Of a stretch of DNA of 56,233 nucleotides, positions 26,167 to 36,457 are shown in pieces. The DNA is from Fangia hongkongensis FSC776 = DSM 21703. Its GTDB lineage: Bacteria; Pseudomonadota; Gammaproteobacteria; Francisellales; Francisellaceae. The translations under genes were made by a program, and so were the position numbers. The first letter of the stretch is position 1. Each line of letters starts with the position of its first letter. The notes under the pieces were generated by a model. The model was not told the DNA's origin and searched no databases. It worked only from the letters and a program-made list of their open reading frames with translations. The stretch is taken from positions 1-56,233 of the forward strand of contig NZ_KB902246.1 of assembly GCF_000379445.1 (NCBI RefSeq). The letters run 5' to 3'.

Positions 26167-26241
26167 GTTCCGATAGTTCAACGGATAGAATAAGCCCCTC
26201 CTAAGGGCTAGATGTAGGTTCGATTCCTACTCGGAACACCA
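26167..26241 (+). tRNA. tRNA-Arg (anticodon CCT)
   Basis: A 75-base cloverleaf with acceptor GTTCCGA/TCGGAAC and anticodon stem-loop AGCCC-CTCCTAA-GGGCT (anticodon CCT, reading AGG). The T-arm is GTAGG-TTCGATT-CCTAC, with discriminator A and encoded CCA (26239-26241). It closely resembles tRNA-Arg(CCU) of other gammaproteobacteria. It stands alone between dciA and a convergent MFS gene. Confidence 0.95.
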
Positions 26242-26257
26242 CTTTGTATTAAACTCA

Positions 26258-27670
26258 TCATGCTTTCGCTTCACATTTAACAGCACCAGCATTACCTTTA
26301 AGCCTTGATGCCAACGAAAGATTCACAGCTATCAGCACAATAAAAACATAAAAACTGATATGGTAAATCTTTGCATCCACGTTATACAGTGACAAGCCAA
26401 AATTTGAAATTAAAGTATTTAAAATAAATGCACTGATTCCAACGCCCATCGATGCTGAAAACTGTCTCATGGTAATATCAATTGCCGTTCCTTTCGACAT
26501 TTCATTTGATTTTAGATCCATATAGGTTAAGGCGCCAAGCGAGGAACCCACCATCACCACACTCACACCAAAGAGAAACTCAACAACAATGATGTAAATA
26601 ATATCTGAATGAATACTGATATTGGCAATTGCATATAGCCAGATCATACATAAGATCATATTGATTAACAGCATTTTTTTAAAACCATAACGCTCAATAA
26701 AACGGCGCGCCGAGCTTCTCGCTGTGATAAAACCACAAGCAATCGGCAAGGTTAAAAGGCCAGAGACTGCGGGGGTATAGTTGAAGCTTGCCTGATACAT
26801 AAGTGGTAACAAAAAGGCAACTGCCGTATTCACAGCAAAAAAGATGCCATTCATGAAAATACTGAGCTTGAATGATTTAATACGCATTAATGAAAAATCA
26901 AACACCGCTGTTTTCTTAAAAGCACAGTGAAATAACAGCATGATAAACAGAAAAATACTAACAATGCCACTTGCATAAACAACCCATCTATCAACAAAAT
27001 CATAATGTCCAAGCATTTGTACCGCAAAAGTAAAAAGCACCAATGAAATCCCTACCATTATAAATCCTGGAATATCAAACTCTTGGCGCTTCTCTTCCAC
27101 ATATTGAATAATATATTTTGCTACAAAACCTAGGATGATTACACCAACAGGCACATTGATGAAGAAAATCCAATGCCAAGACAAATAGCTACAAATAACA
27201 CCACCTAAAAAAGGACCAAGGACAAACCCCAGCATCGCCGGCGTAAATATTACGCTTTGCACTTTAACAAGCTCACTTCGATCAAATAGTTTTAGAATGA
27301 CAATTCTTGCAACAGGGTTCATAAGCGCCCCACCAATCCCTTGAATAAAGCGCATAATGGTGAGCAAAATAATATTATGACTCAGACCACAGCCTAAAGA
27401 GGCCAGTGTGAAGATCCCAAGTGAGATAAGAAGTGTTTTTTTCGTACCGAAGCGATCTGCACACCAACCACTAATCGGGATAAAAACAGCAAGACTCACA
27501 TAATAACTTGCCACAGCATATTTAAGAAGCACAGGACTAATAGCAAAATCTTTGGCAATACTTGGCACCGCAGTATTAATAATGGTGGTATCTAAAAACT
27601 CCATAAAAATAACCACAGCCACAATGATTGGGATAATAATTTTAAGTTTATTTTTATCTGCTGATTCCAA
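26258..27670 (-). CDS. MFS transporter, DHA2 (EmrB/QacA-like) drug exporter
   Basis: The 470-residue protein has about 14 membrane helices. It shows DHA2 signatures: MEFLDTTIINTAVPSIAKDF in helix 1 (motif D1), GWCADRFGTKKTLL (motif A), RFIQGIGGALMNPVARIVIL (motif B) and GFVLGPFLGGVICSYLSWHWIFFINVPVG (motif C). It exports drugs or metabolites by proton antiport. The only plausible start is TTG at 27670, since a TGA stop precedes it by 11 codons and no ATG is available; the ribosome site is weak, suggesting low translation. Divergent from the lysine catabolic operon. Confidence 0.88.
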   Translation of the reverse strand: MESADKNKLKIIIPIIVAVVIFMEFLDTTIINTAVPSIAKDFAISPVLLKYAVASYYVSLAVFIPISGWCADRFGTKKTLLISLGIFTLASLGCGLSHNIILLTIMRFIQGIGGALMNPVARIVILKLFDRSELVKVQSVIFTPAMLGFVLGPFLGGVICSYLSWHWIFFINVPVGVIILGFVAKYIIQYVEEKRQEFDIPGFIMVGISLVLFTFAVQMLGHYDFVDRWVVYASGIVSIFLFIMLLFHCAFKKTAVFDFSLMRIKSFKLSIFMNGIFFAVNTAVAFLLPLMYQASFNYTPAVSGLLTLPIACGFITARSSARRFIERYGFKKMLLINMILCMIWLYAIANISIHSDIIYIIVVEFLFGVSVVMVGSSLGALTYMDLKSNEMSKGTAIDITMRQFSASMGVGISAFILNTLISNFGLSLYNVDAKIYHISFYVFIVLIAVNLSLASRLKGNAGAVKCEAKA

Positions 27671-27995
27671 TGTTAGCCAAGTGTTATTTTGTCCTATTTG
27701 TGCTCATGCTGTAGATTTCCAGAACATATTGCAACCAAGAACAAGCACTTTTTAAGTGTTTCGTTAACTGTTGATAACAACTTCCACCTCCAGCACAACT
27801 TGTTTAATAATTTTTAATTACTATTATCATTTACATCTTGTAAAATTCCTCCTAGAATGTAGGGGATTTATCGCTTAACCACGGAATGCTTGGGCGATAT
27901 TGTGTATTAAATCTAGTTTTAAAAAATATAACCATAACTTATCCGCTGGCCGCCAATGCGTATCGCTAGCGCATAACCAAACTTAAGGAGGATGT
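27671..27995. promoter_or_regulatory. Divergent control region between the MFS gene and the lysine operon
   Basis: The 325-bp gap has no gene. It contains three small inverted repeats: CACTT-TTT-AAGTG (27746-27758), TTTAC-N5-GTAAA (27830-27844) and TATCGC-N19-GCGATA (27869-27899). A possible plus-strand promoter (TTGTTT 27800-27805, 16-bp spacer, TATTAT 27822-27827) would start transcription near the second repeat, so repression there is conceivable. A strong AAGGAGG ribosome site (27985-27991) precedes the first operon gene. Confidence 0.35.
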
Positions 27996-29168
27996 ATGAG
28001 TAATGTTTTAATTTTTGGTGCAGGACGTGTTGGTCGACTAGCCTCTGCATTATTAGCATCAAGTGGAGAGTATCATGTACATTTAGTTGATGTCGCACCA
28101 ATCAAACACACACTGGCACTTGGAAAGCATCAAAAAAATCTCACCACCAATACACTTGATGTAACAGACAGTAGCGCAGTTGAAAGCTACATCACATCAC
28201 ATCAGATATCTGCTGTTGTATCGGCACTTCCTTATTATTTAACACGCAAAGTCGCTGAAATTGCCAAATCAACCTCTGTACATTACTTTGATCTGACTGA
28301 AGATGTTGAAACAACCAATTATGTCAAAACCTTAGCACAAGAGGCTAAACAAATTTTTGCACCACAATGTGGGCTCGCACCCGGTTTTATCAGCGTAGTC
28401 ACCAATGATTTAATCAAACAGTTTGATCGTGTTGATACAGCAAAAATGCGCGTTGGCGCCTTACCTGTCAACATCAGCAACCCACTTCAATATGCGCTAA
28501 CTTGGTCAACAGCAGGACTGATTAATGAATATGTTAAACCTTGTGTTGCTATTGAAAACTACGAATTATCAACATTAAAACCACTTGAAGATTTAGAAAC
28601 GATTAAAATCGATGGACTTACCTATGAGGCATTTAATACATCAGGGGGCATTGGTTCACTCAAGGACACCTATTTAGGCAAAGTTAAAAACATTAACTAC
28701 AAAAGCGTGCGCTACCCAGGTCACTGTGAAAAACTGCGCTTTTTAATCAACGATTTGAAATTGAAAGATAAGCAAGATCTACTCTGTGACATCTTTGAAA
28801 ATGCACTGCCACATGTTGATAACGACGTTGTGCTGGTTTATGTGTCAACTGAAGGGTATATTAACGATGCATTTTGTGAAAAACACTTTGCTAAAAAATT
28901 TCACTCTTTAAATGCCTTTGGTCACAACTGGACAGCACTTCAACTAACCACTGCATGTGGGCTTTGTGTTACCATTGATCTCGCGTTAAAAGAGAATAAA
29001 TTCACATCCGGATTCGTTGAGCAAGAGCAGATTACGCTTGATGAGATGATGGACAACCGCTTTGGTTATTATTACCGCTACAATTGCTTAAAGGGCGTAA
29101 AAGATAGTGACACTGATGCCCATAAGCATAATATAAACAATAATATCAACGACATCCAAATACTATAA
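27996..29168 (+). CDS. Saccharopine dehydrogenase-like enzyme, probably L-lysine 6-dehydrogenase or saccharopine oxidoreductase
   Basis: The 390 residues have the N-terminal Rossmann motif FGAGRVGRLASALLASS and the family features VVSALPYYLTRKVAEIA, HYFDLTEDVE, PQCGLAPGFISVV and VRYPGHCEKLRFL. This fold is shared by saccharopine dehydrogenase (glutamate-forming) and L-lysine 6-dehydrogenase, and the ~390-residue length fits both. Since no lysine-ketoglutarate reductase partner is present, direct oxidation of lysine to aminoadipate semialdehyde is attractive (inference). It opens a four-gene operon with aminoadipate semialdehyde dehydrogenase 12 bp downstream. Excellent ribosome site AAGGAGG. 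Confidence 0.75.
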   Translation: MSNVLIFGAGRVGRLASALLASSGEYHVHLVDVAPIKHTLALGKHQKNLTTNTLDVTDSSAVESYITSHQISAVVSALPYYLTRKVAEIAKSTSVHYFDLTEDVETTNYVKTLAQEAKQIFAPQCGLAPGFISVVTNDLIKQFDRVDTAKMRVGALPVNISNPLQYALTWSTAGLINEYVKPCVAIENYELSTLKPLEDLETIKIDGLTYEAFNTSGGIGSLKDTYLGKVKNINYKSVRYPGHCEKLRFLINDLKLKDKQDLLCDIFENALPHVDNDVVLVYVSTEGYINDAFCEKHFAKKFHSLNAFGHNWTALQLTTACGLCVTIDLALKENKFTSGFVEQEQITLDEMMDNRFGYYYRYNCLKGVKDSDTDAHKHNINNNINDIQIL

Positions 29169-29180
29169 TTAGGAGCCAAT

Positions 29181-30689
29181 ATGAGTTCTATGAATGCTTA
29201 TGCGCAAAAGCTAAGCCAATATGCAAGCAAGTTCAAATCCAATGAGTTTATTGAAAGCTTTAACCCTGCTAATGGTGAGCTTTTAGCACGTGTGCCAAGC
29301 CTTGATGTCTCACATTTAAATGACACCATTAATGAGGCTGAAAAGGCGTTTCACACATGGCGATCAATTCCCGCGCCGAAACGTGCAGAGCTGATTCGTT
29401 TAATTGGCGAGGCATTAAGAGAGGATAAAGACAGGCTCGGCAGCCTTGTGTCTTTAGAGATGGGCAAATCGAAACAAGAAGGTGACGGTGAAGTCCAAGA
29501 AATGATTGACATGGCTGATTTTGCTGTTGGTCAGGCACGCATGCTTTATGGAAAATCCATGCACTCTGAGCGCCCAGATCACCGAATGTTTGAACAATGG
29601 CACCCTCTTGGTGTTGTTGGTGTTATTTCCGCTTATAACTTCCCGGTTGCAGTATGGTCATGGAATGCTTTTATTGCTGCCATTTGCGGTAATACCGTTG
29701 TCTGGAACCCCTCTCCAAAAACGCCGCTTTGCGCCCTTGCCATTCAAGAGATTTGCGATAGGGTAATTAAAGAGCATGATTTCCCGCACGTTTTCCACTC
29801 TGTCATTTCACAAAGCGTAGAGGTTTCTAAGCATCTGGTTAATGATAAACGTGTTGCACTTTTATCATTCACAGGCTCAACTGAGGTTGGGCGTGACGTT
29901 GGCGCTCAAGTTGCAAGACGTTTTGGAAAATCCCTATTAGAGTTAGGTGGTAACAATGCGGCAATTATTGATGAATCAGCAGATCTAAAACTTGCTATTC
30001 CAGCTGTGGTGTTTGGTGCAGTTGGCACAGCAGGTCAGCGCTGCACATCCTTAAGACGCCTTCTTGTCCATGAAAAAATCTACGCTCAGGTAGTTGAAAA
30101 GCTTAAAAGTGCTTATGAACAAATTACTGTTGGTGACCCACTTGATAGCAAAAACCTGATGGGACCTCTAATCGATCAAAACCTTGTTGGCATCTATAAA
30201 AATGCAATCAATCGCATCAAGGAGCTTGGTGGCACCATTGCTTTTGGTGGCAATGTTATTAAGAAGCCCGGCAATTATGTTGAGCCAACATTAGTCGAAG
30301 CAGATCCAAACTGGGATGTTGTCAATCGTGAAAACTTCTGCCCTATTTTGTTTGTAATGCCATTTAAAGATTTAGATGAAGCCATTGCTATTAACAATCA
30401 AGTTGAGCACGGACTCTCTTCTGCTATTTTCACCCAAAATATCCGTAATTCTGAGCGATTTTTATCTTATGCCGGAAGTGACTGCGGTATTGCCAATGTC
30501 AATATTGGCACCTCTGGCGCTGAAATTGGCGGTGCCTTTGGTGGAGAGAAAGCAACAGGTGGTGGCAGAGAAGCCGGCTCTGATGCATGGAAAGCCTATA
30601 TGCGCCGCCAAACAGTTACGATGAACTGGAGCTCTGAGCTACCTTTAGCACAAGGCATTAAATTCTCATTAGGAGATAGTGATGAGTAA
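29181..30689 (+). CDS. amaB: Aminoadipate semialdehyde / piperideine-6-carboxylate dehydrogenase (ALDH7 type)
   Basis: The 502-residue aldehyde dehydrogenase resembles the antiquitin/ALDH7 branch. Features are [49 protein letters not shown] with the catalytic Glu, and [13 protein letters not shown] with the nucleophilic Cys. Family members oxidise alpha-aminoadipate semialdehyde (in equilibrium with piperideine-6-carboxylate) to alpha-aminoadipate with NAD(P). Its place between a lysine/saccharopine dehydrogenase and a DUF1338 enzyme supports that role. Its stop overlaps the next start by 8 bp. Confidence 0.82.
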   Translation: MSSMNAYAQKLSQYASKFKSNEFIESFNPANGELLARVPSLDVSHLNDTINEAEKAFHTWRSIPAPKRAELIRLIGEALREDKDRLGSLVSLEMGKSKQEGDGEVQEMIDMADFAVGQARMLYGKSMHSERPDHRMFEQWHPLGVVGVISAYNFPVAVWSWNAFIAAICGNTVVWNPSPKTPLCALAIQEICDRVIKEHDFPHVFHSVISQSVEVSKHLVNDKRVALLSFTGSTEVGRDVGAQVARRFGKSLLELGGNNAAIIDESADLKLAIPAVVFGAVGTAGQRCTSLRRLLVHEKIYAQVVEKLKSAYEQITVGDPLDSKNLMGPLIDQNLVGIYKNAINRIKELGGTIAFGGNVIKKPGNYVEPTLVEADPNWDVVNRENFCPILFVMPFKDLDEAIAINNQVEHGLSSAIFTQNIRNSERFLSYAGSDCGIANVNIGTSGAEIGGAFGGEKATGGGREAGSDAWKAYMRRQTVTMNWSSELPLAQGIKFSLGDSDE

Positions 30690-31479
30690 ATTAATTGACC
30701 AGCTTTGGCAACAATATAGCGATGACAATCCGCATGTTGTCGAAATCTATAAGCTTTTCACTTTAGATAACACGCAGGTTTTAAATGATCATATCGCGCT
30801 TCGCACTATTAACGATCCGCGTATTGATATTAATCTCCTTGCTGCACCTTTTATAAAAGAGGGTTATTTTGAAAATGGTGAGTATCACTTTGAAGTGAAA
30901 AAGCTCTATGCCAAGCACTTTGAGCATGAGGATCCAACAAAACCCAAAATTTTTATTAGTCAATTATTGCTGGAGAAATTTAGCCCCTTTACGCAAAGCG
31001 TGATTAAAGAGACTTTAGAGGCAATTCCACAAGCACTTTTATCAGACCCCGCTACCTTGCTGGTTTCTGGAAATTCATGGGGCAAACCAAGTTTCCAAGT
31101 CTATCAAACACTACTTGAAGAATCAGAATATGCCGCTTGGTTTTATGTCTTTGGTTTCAGAGCAAATCATTTTACTGTTTTTATTAATGCGCTTGAGCGG
31201 TTTGATGAAGTCTTTGAAGTCAATCAATTTCTTAAAGACAGAGGCTTTGAGTTAAATAGCTCTGGCGGAGAAATCAAAGGCACTCCAAATGATTTGTTGG
31301 AACAATCGAGTACGACATCTGGCAAGATACTCGTTACATTTCAAGAAGGCAAATATGAGATTCCTTGCTGCTATTATGAGTTTGCGAAACGCTACCCAGA
31401 TCACACCGGCAAACTCTATCAAGGCTTTGTTGCACAATCTGCCGATAAAATCTTTGAAAGCACAAATCTAAAGGCGTAG
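30682..31479 (+). CDS. hglS: DUF1338 2-oxoadipate dioxygenase/decarboxylase-like enzyme
   Basis: From the ATG at 30682 (AGGAGA site upstream; a GTG at 30679 is possible) the protein is 265 residues. DUF1338 proteins of the HglS type convert 2-oxoadipate to 2-hydroxyglutarate in an Fe(II)-dependent step. The expected metal ligands appear as His in NDHIALRT, His in RANHFTVF and Glu in CCYYEFAKR. It overlaps the ALDH stop by 8 bp and precedes an aminotransferase, the gene set expected for lysine catabolism through 2-oxoadipate. It is shorter than many HglS proteins (~460), nearer the compact DUF1338 form. Confidence 0.75.
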   Translation: MSKLIDQLWQQYSDDNPHVVEIYKLFTLDNTQVLNDHIALRTINDPRIDINLLAAPFIKEGYFENGEYHFEVKKLYAKHFEHEDPTKPKIFISQLLLEKFSPFTQSVIKETLEAIPQALLSDPATLLVSGNSWGKPSFQVYQTLLEESEYAAWFYVFGFRANHFTVFINALERFDEVFEVNQFLKDRGFELNSSGGEIKGTPNDLLEQSSTTSGKILVTFQEGKYEIPCCYYEFAKRYPDHTGKLYQGFVAQSADKIFESTNLKA

Positions 31480-31519
31480 ACTAACTCTATTCTCGCTTTT
31501 ATCTAATTGGAGCCTATCC

Positions 31520-32812
31520 ATGAATAATGCCGATCTTTGGCAAATGCGCCTTGAAGAGGTGCCACTTGCCCTTGCCAATAATACAAAAGTTACACTCAAA
31601 TCTGCTAACAATGCCACTTTGATTGATATGGATGGCAAAAAATATATTGATTTTGCAGGCGGGATTGGCTGCATGAACATTGGCCATAATCACCCAAAGG
31701 TAATCGAAGCGATAAAAGCACAAGCCAATCAATTTATTCAGCCGTGCTTTCATTTAATGCTTCATACTCCTTATCTTGAGCTTGCTAAACAGCTTAATAA
31801 CATCACCCCCGGCACTTTCCCCAAACAGACCATGCTTTGCAACAGCGGCGCTGAAGCAGTTGAAAATGCAATTAAAGTCGCGCGCTTTAGCACAGGGCGC
31901 TCTGCGGTTGTCACGTTCACTGGTGCCTTTCATGGCAGAACCTACCTCTCTATGAGCCTAACAAGCAAAGTCAAGCCTTACAAATACGGCTTTGGGAGTT
32001 TAATGCCTGATATTTATCGCATGCCCTATCCAAGTGATGATACCTCCCTTGAAGCTTTTAAGCGAAACTGGAGTCAATTAATTTTATCCGAAGTTGCCGC
32101 AAGTGACATTGCTGCCATTATCATTGAGCCTGAACTAGGGGAAGGCGGATTTATCCCTGCCAATAAAAAGGTGATGCAGTATATCCGCACACTTTGTGAC
32201 GAGTATGACATCATCTTTATTGCCGATGAAATTCAAACGGGATTTTATCGCACAGGGAAATGCTTTGCTGTGGAACATTTTGATCTTGCCCCTGACATTC
32301 TGGTAATGGGAAAATCACTTGCCTCAGGCATGCCATTAAGTGCACTTACTATCAAAGAGACCCTCCTTAAAAAAATGACCCCTGCAACGCTTGGTGGCAC
32401 CAACTCTGGCAACCCAATTGCCTGTGCTGCTGCACTTGCTAGTCTTGATATCTATCAAAGTGAAGACTTTGAACACAAAGTTGCCACCCTTGCTGAGAAA
32501 GTAAGGTGCTTCTTTGAAGGGGAGAAAAAAACTTATCCATTTATTGGCAAGATCACAGGACTTGGCGCAATGATTGGGGTTCATTTTGTTAATGATAATA
32601 ATCAACCTGCTCCAGAGTTACTGCAAGCATTTAGATCCATTTGCTTAGAAAATGGACTTTTAGTGCTTGCCTCAGGTGAGTATAAAAGCACACTTAGAAC
32701 CTTAATGCCTTTGACAATCAATGATGCTGAGCTAAACCGTGCTTTTGAAATCATGGCAAAAAGCTTCTCCTTACTTGCTGAAAAACACTTAAACTCGACT
32801 CAAACAATCTAA
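31520..32812 (+). CDS. Class III PLP aminotransferase (lysine/aminoadipate or GABA type)
   Basis: The 430-residue fold-type I aminotransferase shows YIDFAGGIGCMNIGHNHP, CNSGAEAVENAIKVAR, FTGAFHGRTYLSMSLTS, FIADEIQTGF (PLP-binding Asp) and VMGKSLASGMPLSA (Schiff-base Lys). It is closest in pattern to GabT. In this operon it should either transaminate alpha-aminoadipate to 2-oxoadipate, giving the DUF1338 substrate, or act on lysine itself (lysine 6-aminotransferase). The first fits the order of reactions better. It lies 40 bp after the DUF1338 gene with a GGAG ribosome site. Confidence 0.82.
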   Translation: MNNADLWQMRLEEVPLALANNTKVTLKSANNATLIDMDGKKYIDFAGGIGCMNIGHNHPKVIEAIKAQANQFIQPCFHLMLHTPYLELAKQLNNITPGTFPKQTMLCNSGAEAVENAIKVARFSTGRSAVVTFTGAFHGRTYLSMSLTSKVKPYKYGFGSLMPDIYRMPYPSDDTSLEAFKRNWSQLILSEVAASDIAAIIIEPELGEGGFIPANKKVMQYIRTLCDEYDIIFIADEIQTGFYRTGKCFAVEHFDLAPDILVMGKSLASGMPLSALTIKETLLKKMTPATLGGTNSGNPIACAAALASLDIYQSEDFEHKVATLAEKVRCFFEGEKKTYPFIGKITGLGAMIGVHFVNDNNQPAPELLQAFRSICLENGLLVLASGEYKSTLRTLMPLTINDAELNRAFEIMAKSFSLLAEKHLNSTQTI

Positions 32813-32911
32813 AGCTATTTAGAAAGATTAAATAGTGCAATATATTTTCTGCCTACACCCCTGTCTTTTATAGTGCTACAATCTATCATTATAAATAAAC
32901 AGGAAAGAGAC

Positions 32912-33886
32912 ATGGCACTCACTCAATTTATTAATACTAAAGAGTTCATAAAACTCCTTCTTTTATCGCTGCCAGGGGCAATCGTTGCTGCCATTACCTT
33001 GCAAAGCTTCTGGCTTCTTGCGACATTATATTCTGCTGTTGTTATCATTCCTCACGCACAACATCAAAACAATGTGATTGCTATTATCAAATTAATAGTG
33101 CTTTTTCTTGTGACGATTCTTCTAAGTCACTGGGCTCAGCATCATGTCACTTACTTTATCATTTTCTTACTGGTGCTCTCGATACCTCTTGGCATTATGG
33201 AGCGCTACAATGATAGTTTTCGCACCATCGGCGCTTGGATATTTATTGGTTTAATTTATACCAGCTTTGAGATTACACCCTTTACTGGCACCCTGACCGC
33301 CTCAAAAGTCATTTCACTTTTCATTGTCAGTCTTGCCGGTGTAATTATTGCGCTGATTGCTCATCGCATATTGTTTAAGCATGAAAAACACTACCACCCT
33401 CAAATCTATTTTTGCTGGCAGGATATTCCAAGTTATTTTATTTATTTTCTTCCTCTTCTTATTACACTTTTGATCTGGGTTAACTTTCCCATTAACGAGG
33501 CGCAATGGCTCATTTGGTCTTCTTTGTCTGTGGCTTATTTCAGCTTTCGCCAATCTGTTAACAAAATCAAACAGCGCACCACAGGGCTTGTAGTTGGTCT
33601 TGCCATTGGGCTTATTTATATCCATTTTTACCCTCATAGCAATATTTATATCACTAGCATTGCCTTTATCTTTGTTATCATCAGCTTAAAAGGCTTTGAG
33701 CATTACACACTTGCTTTTGCTATTCGCTGCTTTGCAGTTATTGCTATTGCGGGCCCAAGCTTTATAGGTCCGGGCAGTGCACGTTTTGTCGATGTGATTA
33801 TTGGTGGCGTGATCGGTGTGATTAGTAGCGCTATTTTAAGTAGCACACAAAAGTATTCTCTTCGCCATTCAAACAAAAAAAACTAG
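32912..33886 (+). CDS. FUSC-like integral membrane protein
   Basis: Starting at the ATG at 32912 (AGGAAAGAG ribosome site; an upstream in-frame ATG at 32873 has none) the protein is 324 residues with about ten membrane helices in two groups. There is a short basic cytosolic stretch between them. The FRQSVNKIKQRTTGLVVGLAIGL segment is typical of the FUSC/aromatic acid exporter-like families. Substrate unknown. It follows the lysine operon after a 99-bp gap and may have its own promoter. Confidence 0.6.
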   Translation: MALTQFINTKEFIKLLLLSLPGAIVAAITLQSFWLLATLYSAVVIIPHAQHQNNVIAIIKLIVLFLVTILLSHWAQHHVTYFIIFLLVLSIPLGIMERYNDSFRTIGAWIFIGLIYTSFEITPFTGTLTASKVISLFIVSLAGVIIALIAHRILFKHEKHYHPQIYFCWQDIPSYFIYFLPLLITLLIWVNFPINEAQWLIWSSLSVAYFSFRQSVNKIKQRTTGLVVGLAIGLIYIHFYPHSNIYITSIAFIFVIISLKGFEHYTLAFAIRCFAVIAIAGPSFIGPGSARFVDVIIGGVIGVISSAILSSTQKYSLRHSNKKN

Positions 33887-34015
33887 TCTCACAAACGCTT
33901 TTTCGTTACCATATTTGATAATGAAATAGACACTCAAACCAACGGCAAATCATTTTATGGCATTTACAGCATAAAAGTTTGTCATTGGGATAAATAATAG
34001 AATTAGGACACCTTC

Positions 34016-36454
34016 GTGCAACAAGATTATAACTTCTATGAGATTGAAAAAAATATTCAACAATCTTGGCAAGAAAACAAAGCATTTAAAGCGATTAAAG
34101 ATGATTCACGTGAAAAATTTTATGCACTTTGCATGTTACCCTACCCAAGCGGCTCCTTGCACATGGGACATGTTCGCAATTACACACTAGGTGATGTTAT
34201 TGCCCGTTATCAAAGAATGCTTGGCAAAAATGTGCTTCAACCAATGGGTTGGGATGCTTTTGGCTTACCTGCTGAAAATGCAGCCATTAAACACAAAAAA
34301 GCCCCTAGCGACTGGACTCATAGCAACATTAAATATATGAAAGAGCAGCTTAATTCGCTTGGCTTTGCCTATGATTGGGATCGTGAAGTGACTACTTGCA
34401 ATGAGGATTATTACAAATGGGAGCAGTGGTTTTTTATCAAGCTATATGAAAAAGGCTTAGTCTATCGAAAAAACTCTGTTGTCAACTGGGATCCTGTAGA
34501 TCAAACCGTACTTGCCAATGAGCAGGTCATCGATGGCAAAGGCTGGCGCTCTGGCGCCACCGTTGAGAAAAAAGAAATTCCACAATGGTTTGTTAAAATC
34601 ACCGACTATGCCGATGAGCTTTTAGCCGATTTAGACAAGCTTGATGGTTGGCCAGAGGCGGTGAAAACTATGCAGCATAACTGGATTGGTAAATCAAAAG
34701 GTGTGAATGTGTCTTTTGATGTTGCTGATACAGATGAAACTCTACATGTCTTTACCACACGCCCAGATACACTTATGGGCGCCACTTATTTAGCAATTGC
34801 ACCTGAGCACCCACTTGCTCTTAGCGAAGCAAAAACAAATTCTGAGCTTGCTGAGTTTATCAAAGAATGTCAAAAAAGCTCCACCATGGAGGCAGATCTT
34901 GCCACACAGGAGAAAAAAGGGATTAAAACCCGCTTTAAAGCCATTCACCCTTTAACCGGCGAACCTGTTGAAATATGGGCAGCAAACTTTGTCCTGATGG
35001 GATATGGAACAGGAGCTGTGATGTCCGTGCCTGCCCATGACCAACGTGACTGGGAATTTGCACAAAAATACAATCTTCCTATCAAACAAGTGATTGCACC
35101 TGATCACGGTGAAAAATGCGATTTAAGCCAAGGCGCCTTTGAGGCAAAAGGTGTGATTATCAACTCTGGTGAGTTTAATGGACTTCACTTTGATGCCGCT
35201 TTTAAAGCAATCTCTGAAGCACTCGTTGCAAAGGGAAAGTGTGAGGTGACAACACAGTATCGCTTAAGAGACTGGGGTGTATCGCGTCAAAGATATTGGG
35301 GCTGCCCTATTCCAATGATTCATTGTCAAAGCTGCGGCGTGGTCCCTGAAAAGCTTGACAACCTACCGGTCCAACTACCAACTGATGTACACTTAGATGG
35401 CGCAAGCTCTCCACTTAAAACGACCGAAAGCTTTTATCAAACAACTTGCCCGAATTGTGGCGCCAATGCCCAGCGTGAAACAGACACCTTTGATACCTTT
35501 ATGGAGTCTTCTTGGTATTACGCACGATACTGCTCACCAAAGGCAGATCAAATGTTAGATGATGAAGCAAATTACTGGCTTCCAGTCGATCAGTATATCG
35601 GCGGCGTTGAACATGCCATCATGCACCTTTTGTATGCGCGTTTCTTTCATAAACTCATGCGTGATGAAGGCTTGGTCAACTCAGATGAGCCATTTACACA
35701 CCTATTAACACAAGGCATGGTATTAAAAGATGGTGCCAAGATGTCAAAATCAAAAGGAAACACTGTTGATCCGCAGCTCCTTATTGAGAAATATGGCGCA
35801 GATACTGTTCGCTTATTTAGCATGTTTGCTGCTCCTCCTGAGCAATCTTTGGAGTGGTCTGATAGTGGCGTTGATGGTGCACACCGCTTTTTAAAGAAAA
35901 TTTATAATTATGCCTTTGAGCATAAAGATCATACCCAAAGCAACTATCAGATCAATCCCGATACGCTGTCTTTAGAGGATAAAAAGGTGCGCTTTGAAAT
36001 GCATAGTAATTTAAAACAAGCGCTTTATGATCTTTCTAAAACACAGCTTAACACCGTTGTATCTGCATGCATGAAGATATTCAATGCGCTTCAAGCTAGC
36101 AAAAACCCAATGGTGCAAACTGAAGGGCTTGATATTTTGCTTCGTCTTTTACAACCATTTACACCGCATATCAGCGCTTTTTTATATCAAACACTTGGCT
36201 TTGGAAATAACATCCTTGATGTGCCATTTCCTGAAGTTGATAATAAAGCTTTGGTACAAGATGAGTTCACTTTAGTCATTCAGGTTAATGGAAAACTTCG
36301 CGCTAAAATGGATGTATCTAGTAGCTTTGATCAAAAGACATTAGAAGATATTGCACTTAAACATGAAAGTATTAGCAAAGCACTTGAAGGCAAAGATGTC
36401 AAAAAAGTTATCTATATTCCTAAGAAGTTAATGAATATAGTTGTAGGAGCATAG
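34016..36454 (+). CDS. leuS: Leucyl-tRNA synthetase
   Basis: The 812-residue class I synthetase has the HIGH motif as HMGH in [14 protein letters not shown], the editing domain ([20 protein letters not shown]), KMSKS in [12 protein letters not shown], and two CxxC pairs in the zinc-binding insertion. The start is GTG at 34016 with AGGA upstream. It charges tRNA-Leu. It is somewhat shorter than the E. coli enzyme (860). lptE follows 3 bp later, a pairing common in gammaproteobacteria. Confidence 0.97.
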   Translation: MQQDYNFYEIEKNIQQSWQENKAFKAIKDDSREKFYALCMLPYPSGSLHMGHVRNYTLGDVIARYQRMLGKNVLQPMGWDAFGLPAENAAIKHKKAPSDWTHSNIKYMKEQLNSLGFAYDWDREVTTCNEDYYKWEQWFFIKLYEKGLVYRKNSVVNWDPVDQTVLANEQVIDGKGWRSGATVEKKEIPQWFVKITDYADELLADLDKLDGWPEAVKTMQHNWIGKSKGVNVSFDVADTDETLHVFTTRPDTLMGATYLAIAPEHPLALSEAKTNSELAEFIKECQKSSTMEADLATQEKKGIKTRFKAIHPLTGEPVEIWAANFVLMGYGTGAVMSVPAHDQRDWEFAQKYNLPIKQVIAPDHGEKCDLSQGAFEAKGVIINSGEFNGLHFDAAFKAISEALVAKGKCEVTTQYRLRDWGVSRQRYWGCPIPMIHCQSCGVVPEKLDNLPVQLPTDVHLDGASSPLKTTESFYQTTCPNCGANAQRETDTFDTFMESSWYYARYCSPKADQMLDDEANYWLPVDQYIGGVEHAIMHLLYARFFHKLMRDEGLVNSDEPFTHLLTQGMVLKDGAKMSKSKGNTVDPQLLIEKYGADTVRLFSMFAAPPEQSLEWSDSGVDGAHRFLKKIYNYAFEHKDHTQSNYQINPDTLSLEDKKVRFEMHSNLKQALYDLSKTQLNTVVSACMKIFNALQASKNPMVQTEGLDILLRLLQPFTPHISAFLYQTLGFGNNILDVPFPEVDNKALVQDEFTLVIQVNGKLRAKMDVSSSFDQKTLEDIALKHESISKALEGKDVKKVIYIPKKLMNIVVGA

Positions 36455-36457
36455 CAT

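Noticed and set aside
27671-27995. Lysine riboswitch upstream of the lysine catabolic operon
   Set aside because: The spacer lacks the conserved multi-helix core and its consensus segments; only short unrelated inverted repeats are seen.
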